Assembly (NCBI RefSeq): GCF_050433505.1
Contig: NZ_JBNPXC010000002.1
Location: 310,001 to 374,000, forward strand
Direction of reading: 5' to 3'
Length of the DNA: 64,000 bases
DNA from: Methanobacterium_D oryzae
GTDB lineage: Archaea; Methanobacteriota; Methanobacteria; Methanobacteriales; Methanobacteriaceae
A program made the position numbers and the translations under genes. Under the pieces are notes generated by a model. It worked only from the letters and a program-made list of their open reading frames with translations. It made no database searches and was not told the DNA's origin. Shown in pieces: positions 35,916-46,936 of the stretch (its first letter is position 1; each line of letters opens with the position of its first letter).

Positions 35916-36455
35916 TTAAATACTCTTATCCTGCTTAGAAACACAAAATCTGCATAATGCACCAGGCGTATTCAATTGTTTTTCTTTAACAGGGCATAAA
36001 TATTCTCCATTTTCAAATTTAAGTTTAAATCCACCGGGAAATGAAGTTCCAACAGGATGAATTGAAGCCTCTAAAATAAAGGTTGTGTAAATTGAAACAA
36101 TCTTTGCAAGTCGCAGAAAATATTGTTCCTGTCTAATTCTTGATTCTTTCATCTGATTATCCAATACTTTTAAAAACTCTTCAAGCTTTTTATTATCTAT
36201 ATATCCTTCATAATTTTTTTTATCTTCCCTTATATCCTTAAAGCGATTGATAAATGCTCTTGTGAAAGTTTCAACAAATTCTTCTCTGTAACCTGCTTGC
36301 ATATACTTTGCATCTTCTTGAATATATGCAGAAGCAAGCATTATATCATGCATATGAATTTTTGATGCTTCTTTTTTTAAAACATTTAAAAGTTCGTTCT
36401 TTGAAATTTTCCCCGAAAAATCAAGGTCTTCAATTTTATCAATCACTTTTTCCAC
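35916..36455 (-). CDS. DUF2115 (UPF0305) family protein, copy 1
   Basis: A 179-residue methanogen protein. The C-terminal part has the family's conserved run: 'IHPVGTSFPGGFKLKFENGEYLCP' (two parts) followed by 'PGALCRFC'. The H and three cysteines could bind a metal. The N-terminal part is helical. It is similar along its full length to the second copy at 40278. The two copies enclose the dikinase/CrtC-like operon; this one is 88 bases after the CrtC-like gene ends. The start is the ATG at 36455; a purine-rich AAGGTGG site lies upstream (36462-36456). Function unknown. Confidence 0.8.
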   Translation of the reverse strand: MEKVIDKIEDLDFSGKISKNELLNVLKKEASKIHMHDIMLASAYIQEDAKYMQAGYREEFVETFTRAFINRFKDIREDKKNYEGYIDNKKLEEFLKVLDNQMKESRIRQEQYFLRLAKIVSIYTTFILEASIHPVGTSFPGGFKLKFENGEYLCPVKEKQLNTPGALCRFCVSKQDKSI

Positions 36456-36542
36456 CTAAGTTAGACATATTCATCTTACTGTGTAATATACACTTATCAA
36501 AAATTAATTTTAATTATTTACAAATGTTAAAAACTTAAAGGA

Positions 36543-37427
<885 letters not shown>

Positions 37428-37437
37428 AAAAATTCCT

Positions 37438-40116
37438 CTATTTTTTGTAAATAACTCCTTCATTACCATCTATAACTAACTCTTCACCAGTTTTAAAAAT
37501 ACTGGTAGCTCCTTTAACAGCAGTTACAGCAGGTATTCTATATTCACGAGAAATCACAGCGCCATGTGATAATATTCCTCCAGTTTCTGTAATAAGACCT
37601 CCTATTTTTGAAAATACTGCTGTCCAGGCAGGATCTGTGTTACTAGTAATAAGAATTTCATTTTCTTCAAGTTTTGATAATTCTTCAATAGATTCAACAA
37701 CTCTAGCTATGCCCTTAAATGTTCCTGGACTTGCTGCTGCGCCATAGATTGCATTTTGGTCATATTCCATAACAGTATCATCAAATTCAATTCCATTTTT
37801 TAAAAATTTTGGTGGAAGTGATGATTTGTATCTATAAAATTCTTTTTTTCTTTTTAGAATTTCATCACTTAGTTTTGGAATATCGCTTTCATTTAATTCT
37901 TTTTTATTAAAAAAGCTAAATAATTCCTTTTCATAAAGGAAGAAAGCATTATCTACTTCATCAATAATCTCTCTTTCAGTTAATCTTCTCCCCATTTCCA
38001 TGAGCATCAATCTTTGCCGGAAAAGCAGGTGATCCAAGTAAAATCTCTGATTTTCCCTAAAAGTTAAATATGTTTGAGCTAAATTAAGCACAATTTTAAA
38101 TAATCTTACCTTGAAAAATCCGCCTTTTAGTTTTTTTATTTTCTTAAAAACTTCTTTTTCTGTTTTAAATCTATTATAATGGCTTTCTGATTCTTTTTTT
38201 CTTAAATCTAAATCTGAAGAAGACAATAATTTGATAACTCCTAATACATAAGCTTTATCTTCCTTCCATCGTGGATATAATATTTCGCGAGTATTTGATC
38301 TGTGCCCGTATCTTGCAATAAAATCATCAAAGCATTTTCTAAAATTCTTATTAAAAGAAATTAATTCATTGAGCTCTACTTTACCTAATGTGCTCAGGTC
38401 ATCAATTGAATTTATTTTTGCAAGTAATCTGGAATCTTTTCTTAAAATTTTAGCTAAATCAGAAAATTTTATATTCATTTCAACGGTTTTATTATCATCT
38501 AAACCTGAAATTAAACCTGCATAAAAGGAACCATCGTTATCATCCAGCCATTCTACCAGCCAGTTTTTAATCATTAAGTTAGTGGCTATTGAATGAGAAA
38601 CCATTCCATATCTTATTAATTGATAGTGTTTAATGCCAGATGTTTCAATATCATTGTAAAGTGATAAGAGCGCAGCGTCACTTAGTGCATTTAACTCAGT
38701 TTTGTCGAAATATTCGCATTTTTTCATGAATCCTTTTGCCCATTTTCTATATGCTTTATCTGTCTTGTGCATCATTCCGTCTGAGTCTCGGATAGCTACT
38801 AAAACTTGTGAAATTAATGTTTTATGTAATATAGAAGGATAATCTGATATTCTTCCCTGATCTTCCAGTGGGAAATAATTTAATAACTCTTTAGACCTTG
38901 CAAATTTGGGATAATATGAAAAGGCTTTCTCTAAAACCCAGCTATTAAAATAAACCCTCGATTTATGGAGTTTTAAAAGTTTTGTATTTGTTATTTCTTT
39001 ATATCCCATAATTTTGGCGCCTTCATGATTCACATAATCTGTGAGCATTTTTCCCATAACATCATAAAAGAGTGGCGTTGTTGCATCAGCCCAATATTCA
39101 TCTCCATAAGCTCTAGTCCATAAAATATCATCCTTTTTGGAGTTATTTGTTAGGGTGGTTACAGGTCTTGATTGGAGAATATAAATGTCTTGAGTGTTTG
39201 TTTCATCATGTTCTATGGCCCATTCAATGTCTTGGGGTACACCAAAAAATTCTTCAAGCTCCATTGCGGTTTTCAATATTTTTTTAAGGATGTTATCATT
39301 GAGACTTGATTTTTCCCTATTTTCTTTATCTATACTAACTAATGTGTTTTCACCATTTTTAAGGAAATATCCTTTCTCCTTTATTTTAATATTCTTTTCA
39401 AGTACAATTCCCTCACGATTTAAAACAAAAATATCTGGTGTGACTATCCCGGAGGCAATAGCTTCACCAAGGCCCCATGTAGATTCAATAACAATATCCT
39501 CACTTCCATTAACAGGATTAGCTGTAAAAGTCACTCCGCTGATATATGCATTGACCATTTTTTGAACTAATACTGCTATCCCTGCAGCTGTTAATTCAGT
39601 ATCTAAATGTCCGATTGAAGAATCATGTCTATATTTTACTGCACGATCATTCCAATAAGATGCCCAACAATCGATAACTTTTTCTAAAATATCTTCTGGC
39701 TTTATATTTAAAAAGCTATCTAGCTGCCCTGCAAAACTGGCATCTTCAAGGTCTTCAGCTACTGCAGATGATCTAACAGCATAATATCCATCCGGAAGAT
39801 CCTTAATTTTATTATTAATTTCTAAAAACAGATCATTTGGTAACTCTTCTGATTTTATTATGTTCCTTATAGAGGAACATCCTTTCTTGAGGGAATTCTC
39901 ATCATTAAAATCAATAGAATCAAGAATTTTAGATATTTTACCCTTTAATTCTTTTTTAATAAAGAAATCATATGTATCTACTGAAACTATAAATGCTGGA
40001 GGAATATTAAAACCAGCAGATGATAATTTACTCAAATTAAGTGCTTTACCCCCACTTTTTTCTATCATGAGGTTTTTTTCTTTCAGGTCCAGCACATACT
40101 TATTTATATTTGCCAT
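37438..40116 (-). CDS. Rifampicin-phosphotransferase/PEP-synthase-like dikinase
   Basis: An 892-residue protein of the dikinase family. The N-terminal 330 residues are the ATP-binding PPDK-like domain ('KSGGKALNLSKLSSAGF', 'YAVRSSAVAEDLEDASFAGQ', 'WGLGEAIASG', 'DIEWAIE...ILQSRPVT'). A long middle domain of about 450 residues follows, not like the PEP-binding barrel but like the substrate-binding part of rifampicin phosphotransferase. The swivel domain ends with the phosphohistidine motif 'TGGILSHGAVISREY', H about 851. Such enzymes transfer the beta-phosphate of ATP to a small molecule. The substrate is unknown; the archaeon itself does not need rifampicin resistance. It is followed after 10 bases by the CrtC-like gene. 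The start is ATG 40116; no strong ribosome site is seen. Confidence 0.8.
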   Translation of the reverse strand: MANINKYVLDLKEKNLMIEKSGGKALNLSKLSSAGFNIPPAFIVSVDTYDFFIKKELKGKISKILDSIDFNDENSLKKGCSSIRNIIKSEELPNDLFLEINNKIKDLPDGYYAVRSSAVAEDLEDASFAGQLDSFLNIKPEDILEKVIDCWASYWNDRAVKYRHDSSIGHLDTELTAAGIAVLVQKMVNAYISGVTFTANPVNGSEDIVIESTWGLGEAIASGIVTPDIFVLNREGIVLEKNIKIKEKGYFLKNGENTLVSIDKENREKSSLNDNILKKILKTAMELEEFFGVPQDIEWAIEHDETNTQDIYILQSRPVTTLTNNSKKDDILWTRAYGDEYWADATTPLFYDVMGKMLTDYVNHEGAKIMGYKEITNTKLLKLHKSRVYFNSWVLEKAFSYYPKFARSKELLNYFPLEDQGRISDYPSILHKTLISQVLVAIRDSDGMMHKTDKAYRKWAKGFMKKCEYFDKTELNALSDAALLSLYNDIETSGIKHYQLIRYGMVSHSIATNLMIKNWLVEWLDDNDGSFYAGLISGLDDNKTVEMNIKFSDLAKILRKDSRLLAKINSIDDLSTLGKVELNELISFNKNFRKCFDDFIARYGHRSNTREILYPRWKEDKAYVLGVIKLLSSSDLDLRKKESESHYNRFKTEKEVFKKIKKLKGGFFKVRLFKIVLNLAQTYLTFRENQRFYLDHLLFRQRLMLMEMGRRLTEREIIDEVDNAFFLYEKELFSFFNKKELNESDIPKLSDEILKRKKEFYRYKSSLPPKFLKNGIEFDDTVMEYDQNAIYGAAASPGTFKGIARVVESIEELSKLEENEILITSNTDPAWTAVFSKIGGLITETGGILSHGAVISREYRIPAVTAVKGATSIFKTGEELVIDGNEGVIYKK

Positions 40117-40277
40117 ATTATCATGTCCACATTATAATAATATTTCTTATGTATTTATTTTTAGAATAGGTGGAATTCTGAATTTATTTTAAAATAAGTA
40201 GAATATATATAGTACGGATTTTTTTAAAAGTTAGTTAATACTTTTTATTTTTGATATATGCAAAAATAAGCTAAAAA

Positions 40278-40811
40278 TCAGACAGATTCATCTTGTTCTG
40301 CAATGCAGAACCCGCAAACAGCACCAGGATTATTCTTTTGACTTTCCTTTACAGGACATAAATATTTTCCATTCTCATATTTGACTTTAAATCCTCCTGG
40401 AAATGGAGTTCCAGGAGGATGAACAGCTTCTTCTAAAATGAATGTGGTATAAAGCGACATTAGTTTATATATCTTAAAGAATTTAGGATCAAAACCTACA
40501 CCTTCATTTATTTGAGCTTCTTGTTCACTTAAAAGTTCAACTGCTTCTTGAAGCTCTTTGCAATCTATATGTCCATCATAGGTATCTTCATCATCTTTAA
40601 GGGTTTTAAGTCGCTTAATAAATGCTTCTGTATAGGATTTGATGTATTCTTTTCTGTAACTTGCCTGAACATATTTAGCATCTTCATTTAAAAATATACT
40701 GGCTTCCATAATATCCATTATGCCGATACAACATGCTTCTTCTTTTAAGGTAACTAAAAATTCAATTTTTTTAAGTCCTTCTCCAAAATCGAGTTCTTCT
40801 ATTTTAACCAT
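40278..40811 (-). CDS. DUF2115 (UPF0305) family protein, copy 2
   Basis: A 177-residue paralogue of the gene at 35916, with the same C-terminal layout: 'VHPPGTPFPGGFKVKYENGKYLCP' (two parts) and 'PGAVCGFC', giving a His and three cysteines for a possible metal site. Two extra cysteines (CC) are near residue 25 in this copy only. It begins 23 bases after hel308 ends, at ATG 40811 with GTGATT ahead; the GTG at 40820 is within that site. It stands 161 bases upstream of the dikinase gene, on the same strand. Confidence 0.8.
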   Translation of the reverse strand: MVKIEELDFGEGLKKIEFLVTLKEEACCIGIMDIMEASIFLNEDAKYVQASYRKEYIKSYTEAFIKRLKTLKDDEDTYDGHIDCKELQEAVELLSEQEAQINEGVGFDPKFFKIYKLMSLYTTFILEEAVHPPGTPFPGGFKVKYENGKYLCPVKESQKNNPGAVCGFCIAEQDESV

Positions 40812-40834
40812 TTGAATCACTAATTCATACGAAG

Positions 40835-42934
40835 TTAGGGCTCAAATTTAGCAAATGGGTTCTTACCAAACTTATTCATAATAGATTCTGCGATTTTAGG
40901 TCCTATTCCATTTATTTTTACCAGCTGATCCTTTGTAACATAGCTTAAATCGCCTCCAAAGGTTTCTATAAGTGCGCGGGCACGTTTTCTTCCAAGTCTT
41001 TTAACACTTACTACAAGAGGAATTATATCATCACGAACGCCGTAATATAACCTTGCAGATAATCTATCAAGCTCATCAGAAAGTGAATAGGTATTTAAAA
41101 CTTCACATATCTCTTTAAAGAATTTTACCATTATTGAAGCTTCATAGGCTGCCCTTCTTGTGGTTGCAGCATAAACGTTAAATGCATTTTCTATTTGATA
41201 TTCACTTTTTTCGTTTATCCATTCTATTAAAGCTGCTGCAGTGGCTTCATCATTACCAATTTCCACCGCAAAAACTCCATTATCATTCAGCTTGTCCCTG
41301 ACAGGTTCTTTACTCTTTCTTCCTTTAAATGAAATTTTTGGCATGTCTGGAGTCCTTGAAATAGCATATATGAGTTGATTAACATCAATTTCGGCTGTTC
41401 TTTTTGCATATTCTTTAAGTCTAACGGCTGTTTCAACAGAATAGTTACTTCTTGCAATGAGGTTTCCAAATGCAGTTGTTTTAAGCCCTTCTGGAGTAAG
41501 CTGGATAATTCCATTTTGAATTAAAAATTCAAGAGCCATATTTATTTCATATTCCATTGTGTCTACTGCAAGAGCACCGAAAACGTCATTATTATTCATC
41601 TGGAAACCATAGAAGGTTTCGCTGAAAAATTCATTTATATCTTGCGGATTTTTGGCAAGAGTTGATGCAATTTGAGCTATTATCTGCCTATAAACAGCAT
41701 CTTTATTTTCTATGAGTTTAGAGCTTGTTAACTCTATTTCTCCATATAAATAATGATCTTTTAAATTATAAGCTTCATCAAGACTTTTAGCAATTAAATA
41801 AGAATATCCTTCTGTATCATAGCCTGGCCGACCTGCACGCCCTGACATCTGTTCATAATCAAATACGGGAATAGTTTGAGGCCCCTGTGATGTCCAGCGA
41901 GTGTAATCTCTTATAATAACATTTTTAGATGGGAGGTTTACTCCATACATAAGGCTTGGAGTAGCTGTAATCATATAAAGATTTCCAGCTCTAAATTCAT
42001 CCTCAATTATCTGGCGTTGTTTATCAAAAAGACCTGCATGGTGAAATGCGATTCCGTTTTCAACGCATTCAGCGAGTTTCAAGCAAATTGAAGTTGGCCT
42101 TGAACCTCTGCGTTCTGGAACTTCTAGGATTTTTCTTGCAACTTCTCTAAATTTCAGTTTTTTATCCCGTGGAATATTTCTTTTCACTTTCCCTGAGATA
42201 TAATTAGCAAGAGATTCAGTAAATCTTCTTGTGGATACAAAAACCAGTATTTGGGATGAGTCTTCAATTGATTCATTTAAAACCCGTAGCACCATGTCGT
42301 TTTTGTTTTTTAATTCATATTCCTCTGTTATAAGCACGTCTTTGTATAGTGGAACTGGTCTGTAATCATGTTCAACAACTTCTGCATTTAACCAGCTTGA
42401 AAGCTCTGGCATATTCTTAAGTGTTGCTGAAAGTGCAATAATTCTAAGTGCAGGGTTTATGATTTTTGATCTTGTTATTGCGCATTCGATTGTTGGACCT
42501 CTAGAGTATTCACCAATCATGTGAAACTCGTCAATAATTAGGAGATCTATTTCTCTTAATGTATTCCATGAAAAACGAGTAATTGCATCAAATGATTCAA
42601 AAACCATTACTGAAAAGTCAGACGTTTTAGGATGTTTACCTACACGTATACCGAATTTTTCGAGCTCTTTAAACTCTTTAAGTTTTTCATTTTGTATGGA
42701 TATAAGTGGAGCTGCATATACAACTTTTCCACCCTTTAAAATTGTATTTAAAGCAGCAATCATTCCAAGAAGTGTTTTACCACTTGCTGTTGGAATTGCT
42801 ATTATATAATTGGAGTTATTTTTAAGTAAACCTGAGTCTAAAACAGCTTTCTGGGCAGGATTTAGTTCTTTAATCTTTGGATAGCAATCTTGGATTATTT
42901 CTCTGATTTCTTGATTCACTGTTTCCATGATCAT
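40835..42934 (-). CDS. hel308: Hel308 family DNA helicase
   Basis: A 699-residue superfamily 2 helicase that unwinds lagging strands at stalled replication forks. Walker A 'AIPTASGKTLLG' lies near residue 45-57, motif II is DEFH ('LLIIDEFHMIGE'), motif III is 'ALSATLKN' and motif VI 'YEQMSGRAGRPGYD'. The ratchet domain follows, and a C-terminal helix-hairpin-helix ('LVKINGIGPKIAESIMNKFG'). Length is normal for the family. The exact start is uncertain between ATGs at 42934 and 42928. A DUF2115 gene follows closely. Confidence 0.95.
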   Translation of the reverse strand: MIMETVNQEIREIIQDCYPKIKELNPAQKAVLDSGLLKNNSNYIIAIPTASGKTLLGMIAALNTILKGGKVVYAAPLISIQNEKLKEFKELEKFGIRVGKHPKTSDFSVMVFESFDAITRFSWNTLREIDLLIIDEFHMIGEYSRGPTIECAITRSKIINPALRIIALSATLKNMPELSSWLNAEVVEHDYRPVPLYKDVLITEEYELKNKNDMVLRVLNESIEDSSQILVFVSTRRFTESLANYISGKVKRNIPRDKKLKFREVARKILEVPERRGSRPTSICLKLAECVENGIAFHHAGLFDKQRQIIEDEFRAGNLYMITATPSLMYGVNLPSKNVIIRDYTRWTSQGPQTIPVFDYEQMSGRAGRPGYDTEGYSYLIAKSLDEAYNLKDHYLYGEIELTSSKLIENKDAVYRQIIAQIASTLAKNPQDINEFFSETFYGFQMNNNDVFGALAVDTMEYEINMALEFLIQNGIIQLTPEGLKTTAFGNLIARSNYSVETAVRLKEYAKRTAEIDVNQLIYAISRTPDMPKISFKGRKSKEPVRDKLNDNGVFAVEIGNDEATAAALIEWINEKSEYQIENAFNVYAATTRRAAYEASIMVKFFKEICEVLNTYSLSDELDRLSARLYYGVRDDIIPLVVSVKRLGRKRARALIETFGGDLSYVTKDQLVKINGIGPKIAESIMNKFGKNPFAKFEP

Positions 42935-43094
42935 GAATAGTACTTGATGGTTTTTATATTATTCTGGTATTATTTTTCATTAAAACTAATGATTTTAAAA
43001 CTCTTTATTTTGAATATAAATTTGAAATTAGAGGATTAATTTAATTAATTACTAAAATTTCATAGTAATTATATTTTAAATTTAATTGTAATTG

Positions 43095-43610
43095 TTAATG
43101 CCATGTATTTCTATATTTTTCTTCATATGAAATGGAGAACTGGATTATTCCCGCTATTATAAGCCAAATGCCAATTATTATAACCATATAATAAATATTT
43201 GCGTCATAGTAGTTTAGAATTATGAAAATAAATCCTAATATTACGCCTATACTGCCAGTTATTTTTTCTGTATTTGTCTGCCCTAATAAAGTTAATAGCC
43301 CCGTTATTAGTATTAATAAACCGGTTAAATACCTCCAGGCTTCCATTGTAAAATTAAATATGTTTATATTTCCATATAATGCTAATCCATTGATTATGGC
43401 AACTAAAGCAATTGTTAAATAAATCATACTTCCTGATTCTGTATATCTTCGGGCATCGTAACTTATAACTAAAAGCCATATGCCTAAAATGAATATTCCA
43501 ATTCCAATAATGGCATCTAAAGTAAAAAACTTTGTAAGTGAAAGTAAAATTACTAAAAAGCCAAATATCAGTGCCAGAATTCCAATTAATGTATCCCTTT
43601 CAGTTGACAT
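43095..43610 (-). CDS. HdeD/DUF308-like membrane protein
   Basis: A 171-residue protein with six membrane segments in short alternating units, the layout of HdeD/DUF308 proteins ('TLIGILALIFGFLVILLSL', 'GIGIFILGIWLLVISY', 'GIWLIIAGIIQFSIS'). Related proteins protect against acid or act in unknown membrane roles; here the function is unknown. The start is the ATG at 43610 (MSTERD); no clear ribosome site. Isolated gene. Confidence 0.65.
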   Translation of the reverse strand: MSTERDTLIGILALIFGFLVILLSLTKFFTLDAIIGIGIFILGIWLLVISYDARRYTESGSMIYLTIALVAIINGLALYGNINIFNFTMEAWRYLTGLLILITGLLTLLGQTNTEKITGSIGVILGFIFIILNYYDANIYYMVIIIGIWLIIAGIIQFSISYEEKYRNTWH

Positions 43611-43784
43611 CTAAATTATTTATAAAACTTATTTAATAAATTTTTTTCTAAAAGTATTATTAATTAATATTCAAAGTAGAAAAAATAAAATTTCAATCCT
43701 TCTTATTGGTAAATTATAGAAAATAAAGGAAAAAATATATTAAAAGATAAAATCAAATTATTACATATAAAAGGAGGTTATTAA

Positions 43785-44138
43785 ATGGTAAATTGGGGAG
43801 CCGTAGTAGTAGGATTTATTTTATCCGTGGTATTGTCTTGGTTGTTTGGCTTATTAGGCGATTGGGGAGTTTATCTTGGATTGTTTATAGCAGGGTTGAT
43901 TGTTGGTCTAATGGTTGGAGATGGTGCGTTAAATGGAGCTTGGAATGCAGCTATAGCTGGTGCTTTTGGTGGAATCATATTAGCTATATTGATTGTAATT
44001 GCAGGAACATTATTCGGAGGTGCTGCAGGATTTTTAGCAGGACTATTTACAGGAATACTACTTGTAGTGGCGATGATTATTCAGTCTTTAATACTCATGG
44101 GAATTGGTGGAGCTATAGGTGGAGCTATTAAAGATTAA
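43785..44138 (+). CDS. DUF5518-type glycine-rich membrane protein
   Basis: A 117-residue protein, almost all hydrophobic, with about four membrane segments full of glycine and alanine ('LGLFIAGLIVGLMVGDG', 'AGAFGGIILAILIVIAGTLFGG', 'AGLFTGILLVVAMIIQ', 'GIGGAIGGAIKD'). It matches the methanogen DUF5518 family of unknown function. AAAGGAGG lies nine bases before the ATG, a strong ribosome site. It converges with moaC, with 27 bases between. Confidence 0.75.
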   Translation: MVNWGAVVVGFILSVVLSWLFGLLGDWGVYLGLFIAGLIVGLMVGDGALNGAWNAAIAGAFGGIILAILIVIAGTLFGGAAGFLAGLFTGILLVVAMIIQSLILMGIGGAIGGAIKD

Positions 44139-44165
44139 TTAAACATTAAAATAAATTAGAGAAAT

Positions 44166-44636
44166 TTATTTTTTCTCTTTTTTAACAACAATTATATCTG
44201 AAATCTTTGTTGAAGGATATTGGCCATCAGGATCTTTTTCAACACTTTTTACCATATCCCAAATAGTTAAAAGAGCTACACTTGTTCCAGTAAGTGCTTC
44301 CATTTCAACTCCAGTTTTTCCAAGAGAAGTGACACTAACTTCAACTTCTATACAATTTTGGTTAACATTGAATTTTACATCAACACCAGTAATTTTCAAG
44401 GAATGACAAAGTGGAATCAAGTGGTGAGTTGATTTTACTGCACTTATAGCTGCAATTTGAGCTGTTGTAAGCACATTACCCTTCTTAATTTCTTCTTTTT
44501 CTATAAGTTCTATTGTTTCTTTTTGTAGATGAATTTTTCCTTGTGCTATGGCAGTTCTTTTAACATTTGGTTTATCAGAAACCTCTACCATATGAACACC
44601 TTTTTCAGAAAGGTGAGTGAATTTTTTATCTTCCAT
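44166..44636 (-). CDS. moaC: Cyclic pyranopterin monophosphate synthase
   Basis: A 156-residue protein that makes cyclic pyranopterin monophosphate, the second step in molybdopterin (tungstopterin) biosynthesis. The family motifs are 'MVEVSDKPNVKRTAIAQGKIHL', 'STHHLIPLCHSLKITGVDV' and 'GKTGVEMEALTGTSVALLTIWDMVKS' (in sections). Length is normal. GGAG lies ten bases ahead of the ATG. In methanogens this cofactor serves formylmethanofuran dehydrogenase and formate dehydrogenase. Isolated gene converging with DUF5518. Confidence 0.95.
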   Translation of the reverse strand: MEDKKFTHLSEKGVHMVEVSDKPNVKRTAIAQGKIHLQKETIELIEKEEIKKGNVLTTAQIAAISAVKSTHHLIPLCHSLKITGVDVKFNVNQNCIEVEVSVTSLGKTGVEMEALTGTSVALLTIWDMVKSVEKDPDGQYPSTKISDIIVVKKEKK

Positions 44637-44729
44637 AAACTTTCAACTCCAGATTATAACTTTAATAATGATTGTAAATTATAACTTAAAATATTTCACA
44701 GAATTCAATAAAACAATTTTAATATTTAA

Positions 44730-45800
44730 TTAATAAGGGATTTTAACTGAAGTATATTGCATAACCTGTTCTATTGCAGCTTTAGAAAACTTATTTTGAA
44801 GTTCTTTATCTTTCAAGACAATATCAATGGCTTCTGCAAGTGCTACAGGATCTTCTGGCTGCACAATTATTCCAGTTTCATCATTTACAATTTCAGGAAT
44901 TCCTCCAACATTGGTTGCAACTACTGGTTTACCTGAAGCCATAGCTTCTAAAATTACAATACCAAAACTTTCAGAAATGGATGGTAAAACCACAACATCA
45001 GCTACAGGCATTATTTTATCTACATCATCTCTTGCTCCAGTAAAAATAACATCTTCGATACCTTCAAATTCTACTATTCCCTTAAGTTCTTGAAATAAGG
45101 GCCCGTCACCAACAATTACAATCACAGCATCTTCCACTAAGAATTCTTTTGCCCTTATGAGGAATTCAACACCTTTCTGCCATACTAAATTACCAACAAA
45201 AAGTATAACTGGCTTTTTGGGGTCTATTTGCAGTTCTTCTTTAAAATTGGTCTCATTATCTGGATTAAACTTTTTAATATCAACAGTATTATAGGTAACA
45301 GAAAGTTTATTTTCTATCCCATCAATTCCCAGTTTAAGAACTTCATTTTTGAGAGAATCACTTACAACAAATATATAATCTGCTTTTTTTAAAGTGAACC
45401 TAATTAGTGAACGTAATAATGAATTACGAGTTAAAATAAAAATATCAGAACCGTGAATTGTAATAGCAGTTTTAACTCCTAAAAACATCCCGCAAAAAAC
45501 AGTTATGAGTCCCGGAGGCATGATATAATGAGCATGAATAATATCAATTTTATATTTTCTGACAATATTTATGAGCTTAAATGTCGCTGATATTGCAAAT
45601 AAAAATCCGCGAAGACCTTTAATATTTAATGTTGGGGCAGTAAAAACAGGAATATCTTCTATATCTCCAATTTTCTTGTGTGGATAAGTAAGTATGTAAA
45701 CTTCATCACCACGAGATTTTAATTCTTTAGCTAAAAGATATGTATATGAAGAGATGCCTCCTAAATGTGGTGGAAAATGACCAATCATACATATTTTCAT
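44730..45800 (-). CDS. Glycosyltransferase family 4 protein
   Basis: A 356-residue GT-B glycosyltransferase. The N-terminal acceptor half starts 'MKICMIGHFPPHLGGISSYTY', and the C-terminal donor half has 'PVILFVGNLVWQKGVEF', 'VIVGDGPLFQEL' and the nucleotide-binding 'SISESFGIVILEAMASGKPVVAT' (two parts). It transfers sugar from a nucleotide donor to an acceptor, probably in lipid or glycoprotein synthesis; the substrate is unknown. TTGGAG lies seven bases before the ATG. It begins 18 bases after CbiD ends, and so is likely in that operon. Confidence 0.87.
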   Translation of the reverse strand: MKICMIGHFPPHLGGISSYTYLLAKELKSRGDEVYILTYPHKKIGDIEDIPVFTAPTLNIKGLRGFLFAISATFKLINIVRKYKIDIIHAHYIMPPGLITVFCGMFLGVKTAITIHGSDIFILTRNSLLRSLIRFTLKKADYIFVVSDSLKNEVLKLGIDGIENKLSVTYNTVDIKKFNPDNETNFKEELQIDPKKPVILFVGNLVWQKGVEFLIRAKEFLVEDAVIVIVGDGPLFQELKGIVEFEGIEDVIFTGARDDVDKIMPVADVVVLPSISESFGIVILEAMASGKPVVATNVGGIPEIVNDETGIIVQPEDPVALAEAIDIVLKDKELQNKFSKAAIEQVMQYTSVKIPY

Positions 45801-45818
45801 ATTTTAGCTCCAAAAGAA

Positions 45819-46928
45819 TTAGTTTGTATTGTTTAAGATAGTGCCGTCCATTTTAACAACTATAACATCAAAATCTATTCCATATTTTTTCTCGCATCTA
45901 TCTTTTATGGTTCTTGCTATTTCATTAAACACATCAGTAGTTAGACTTTCTTTATCTAATAGGTCTATCATATCTTCAGTGGTTTTGGATTTTAAAATTT
46001 GTTGAATTAATTCCTTTTTCGCACCAAATAGGCCAGAATATGCTGCAATTATTTCATGTCTTGCATCAGCAACACTATTTTTTGTGTTGAATATTCCTGC
46101 AGCAATTTTAATGAGTTTACCTGCATGACCAAACAGCGTGATCTTACGAACGCCTTTTTCCTGAGCTTTATTAAGCATAAAACCTACGAAATTTCCCATT
46201 TGAATTATCTGGTCTTTGGAAACATCTAGAATTTGAAGCGCAAGGCGTTCACCGATATTGCCTGGTACAAAAATAAGTTCATTATAGCCTTCAGCAATTG
46301 CAACATCAATCTGGCATACTAGAGATTCTCTGTATGCTTTGGATGACATAGGCCTTGCAATACCCGTTGTTCCAAGAATAGAAATCCCGCCAGTTATGCC
46401 AAGACGTTCATTCATTGTTTTTTTGGCAATTTTCTCGCCGTTTGGAACAAATATGGTAACTTCAGCTCCTTTATCTTCCGGAAGGGCTTCTTTAAGGTTT
46501 TCAATTATCATTTGCCTTGGAACTGGATTTATTGCATGTTTTCCAACTGATACTTGTAACCCTGGCTTTGTTACTGTTCCAATGCCTTTTCCACCTTTGA
46601 TTTTAATTGTTCTATCTTCAGTTAATTTGACATCAGCACATATCTGAAGATTTTTTGTAACATCAGGGTCATTATAGGGCATTTTTATTACACATGCTCT
46701 TCCAAAATTAGAATCCTTCTTTTCAGCGTATTTTACGCCAATTTCAAGCATCCCAAAGGGAGCTTTAATATTTACTTGATGTATTTCATCATTTTTTATA
46801 GAAAGTAAAGCAGCAAGGGATGCAGCAGTTGCTGCACTTCCTGTCGTAATTCCAAAAGGAAAATTTTTTTTATTATTTTCTGAACGCTGATTTTTAAACT
46901 CTTTACGAGGTGCACTGTTAATTTCCAT
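45819..46928 (-). CDS. cbiD: Cobalt-precorrin-5B C1-methyltransferase
   Basis: A 369-residue enzyme of anaerobic cobalamin synthesis that methylates carbon 1 of the corrin ring with SAM. Typical segments are 'FPFGITTGSAATAASLAALLS', 'KGGKGIGTVTKPGL', 'GITGGISILGTTGIARPMS' and 'LFGHAGKLIKIAAGIFNTK'. Length is normal. In methanogens the corrinoid is the cofactor of the Mtr methyltransferase complex. It lies between a thioredoxin-like gene (eight bases upstream) and a glycosyltransferase, forming a mixed operon. Confidence 0.95.
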   Translation of the reverse strand: MEINSAPRKEFKNQRSENNKKNFPFGITTGSAATAASLAALLSIKNDEIHQVNIKAPFGMLEIGVKYAEKKDSNFGRACVIKMPYNDPDVTKNLQICADVKLTEDRTIKIKGGKGIGTVTKPGLQVSVGKHAINPVPRQMIIENLKEALPEDKGAEVTIFVPNGEKIAKKTMNERLGITGGISILGTTGIARPMSSKAYRESLVCQIDVAIAEGYNELIFVPGNIGERLALQILDVSKDQIIQMGNFVGFMLNKAQEKGVRKITLFGHAGKLIKIAAGIFNTKNSVADARHEIIAAYSGLFGAKKELIQQILKSKTTEDMIDLLDKESLTTDVFNEIARTIKDRCEKKYGIDFDVIVVKMDGTILNNTN

Positions 46929-46936
46929 TTCTCTAA

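Noticed and set aside
43793..44131. Open frame of 112 codons overlapping the DUF5518 gene
   Set aside because: It is rich in Trp, Arg, Ser and Cys, has no ribosome site, and is the shadow of a strongly hydrophobic gene.
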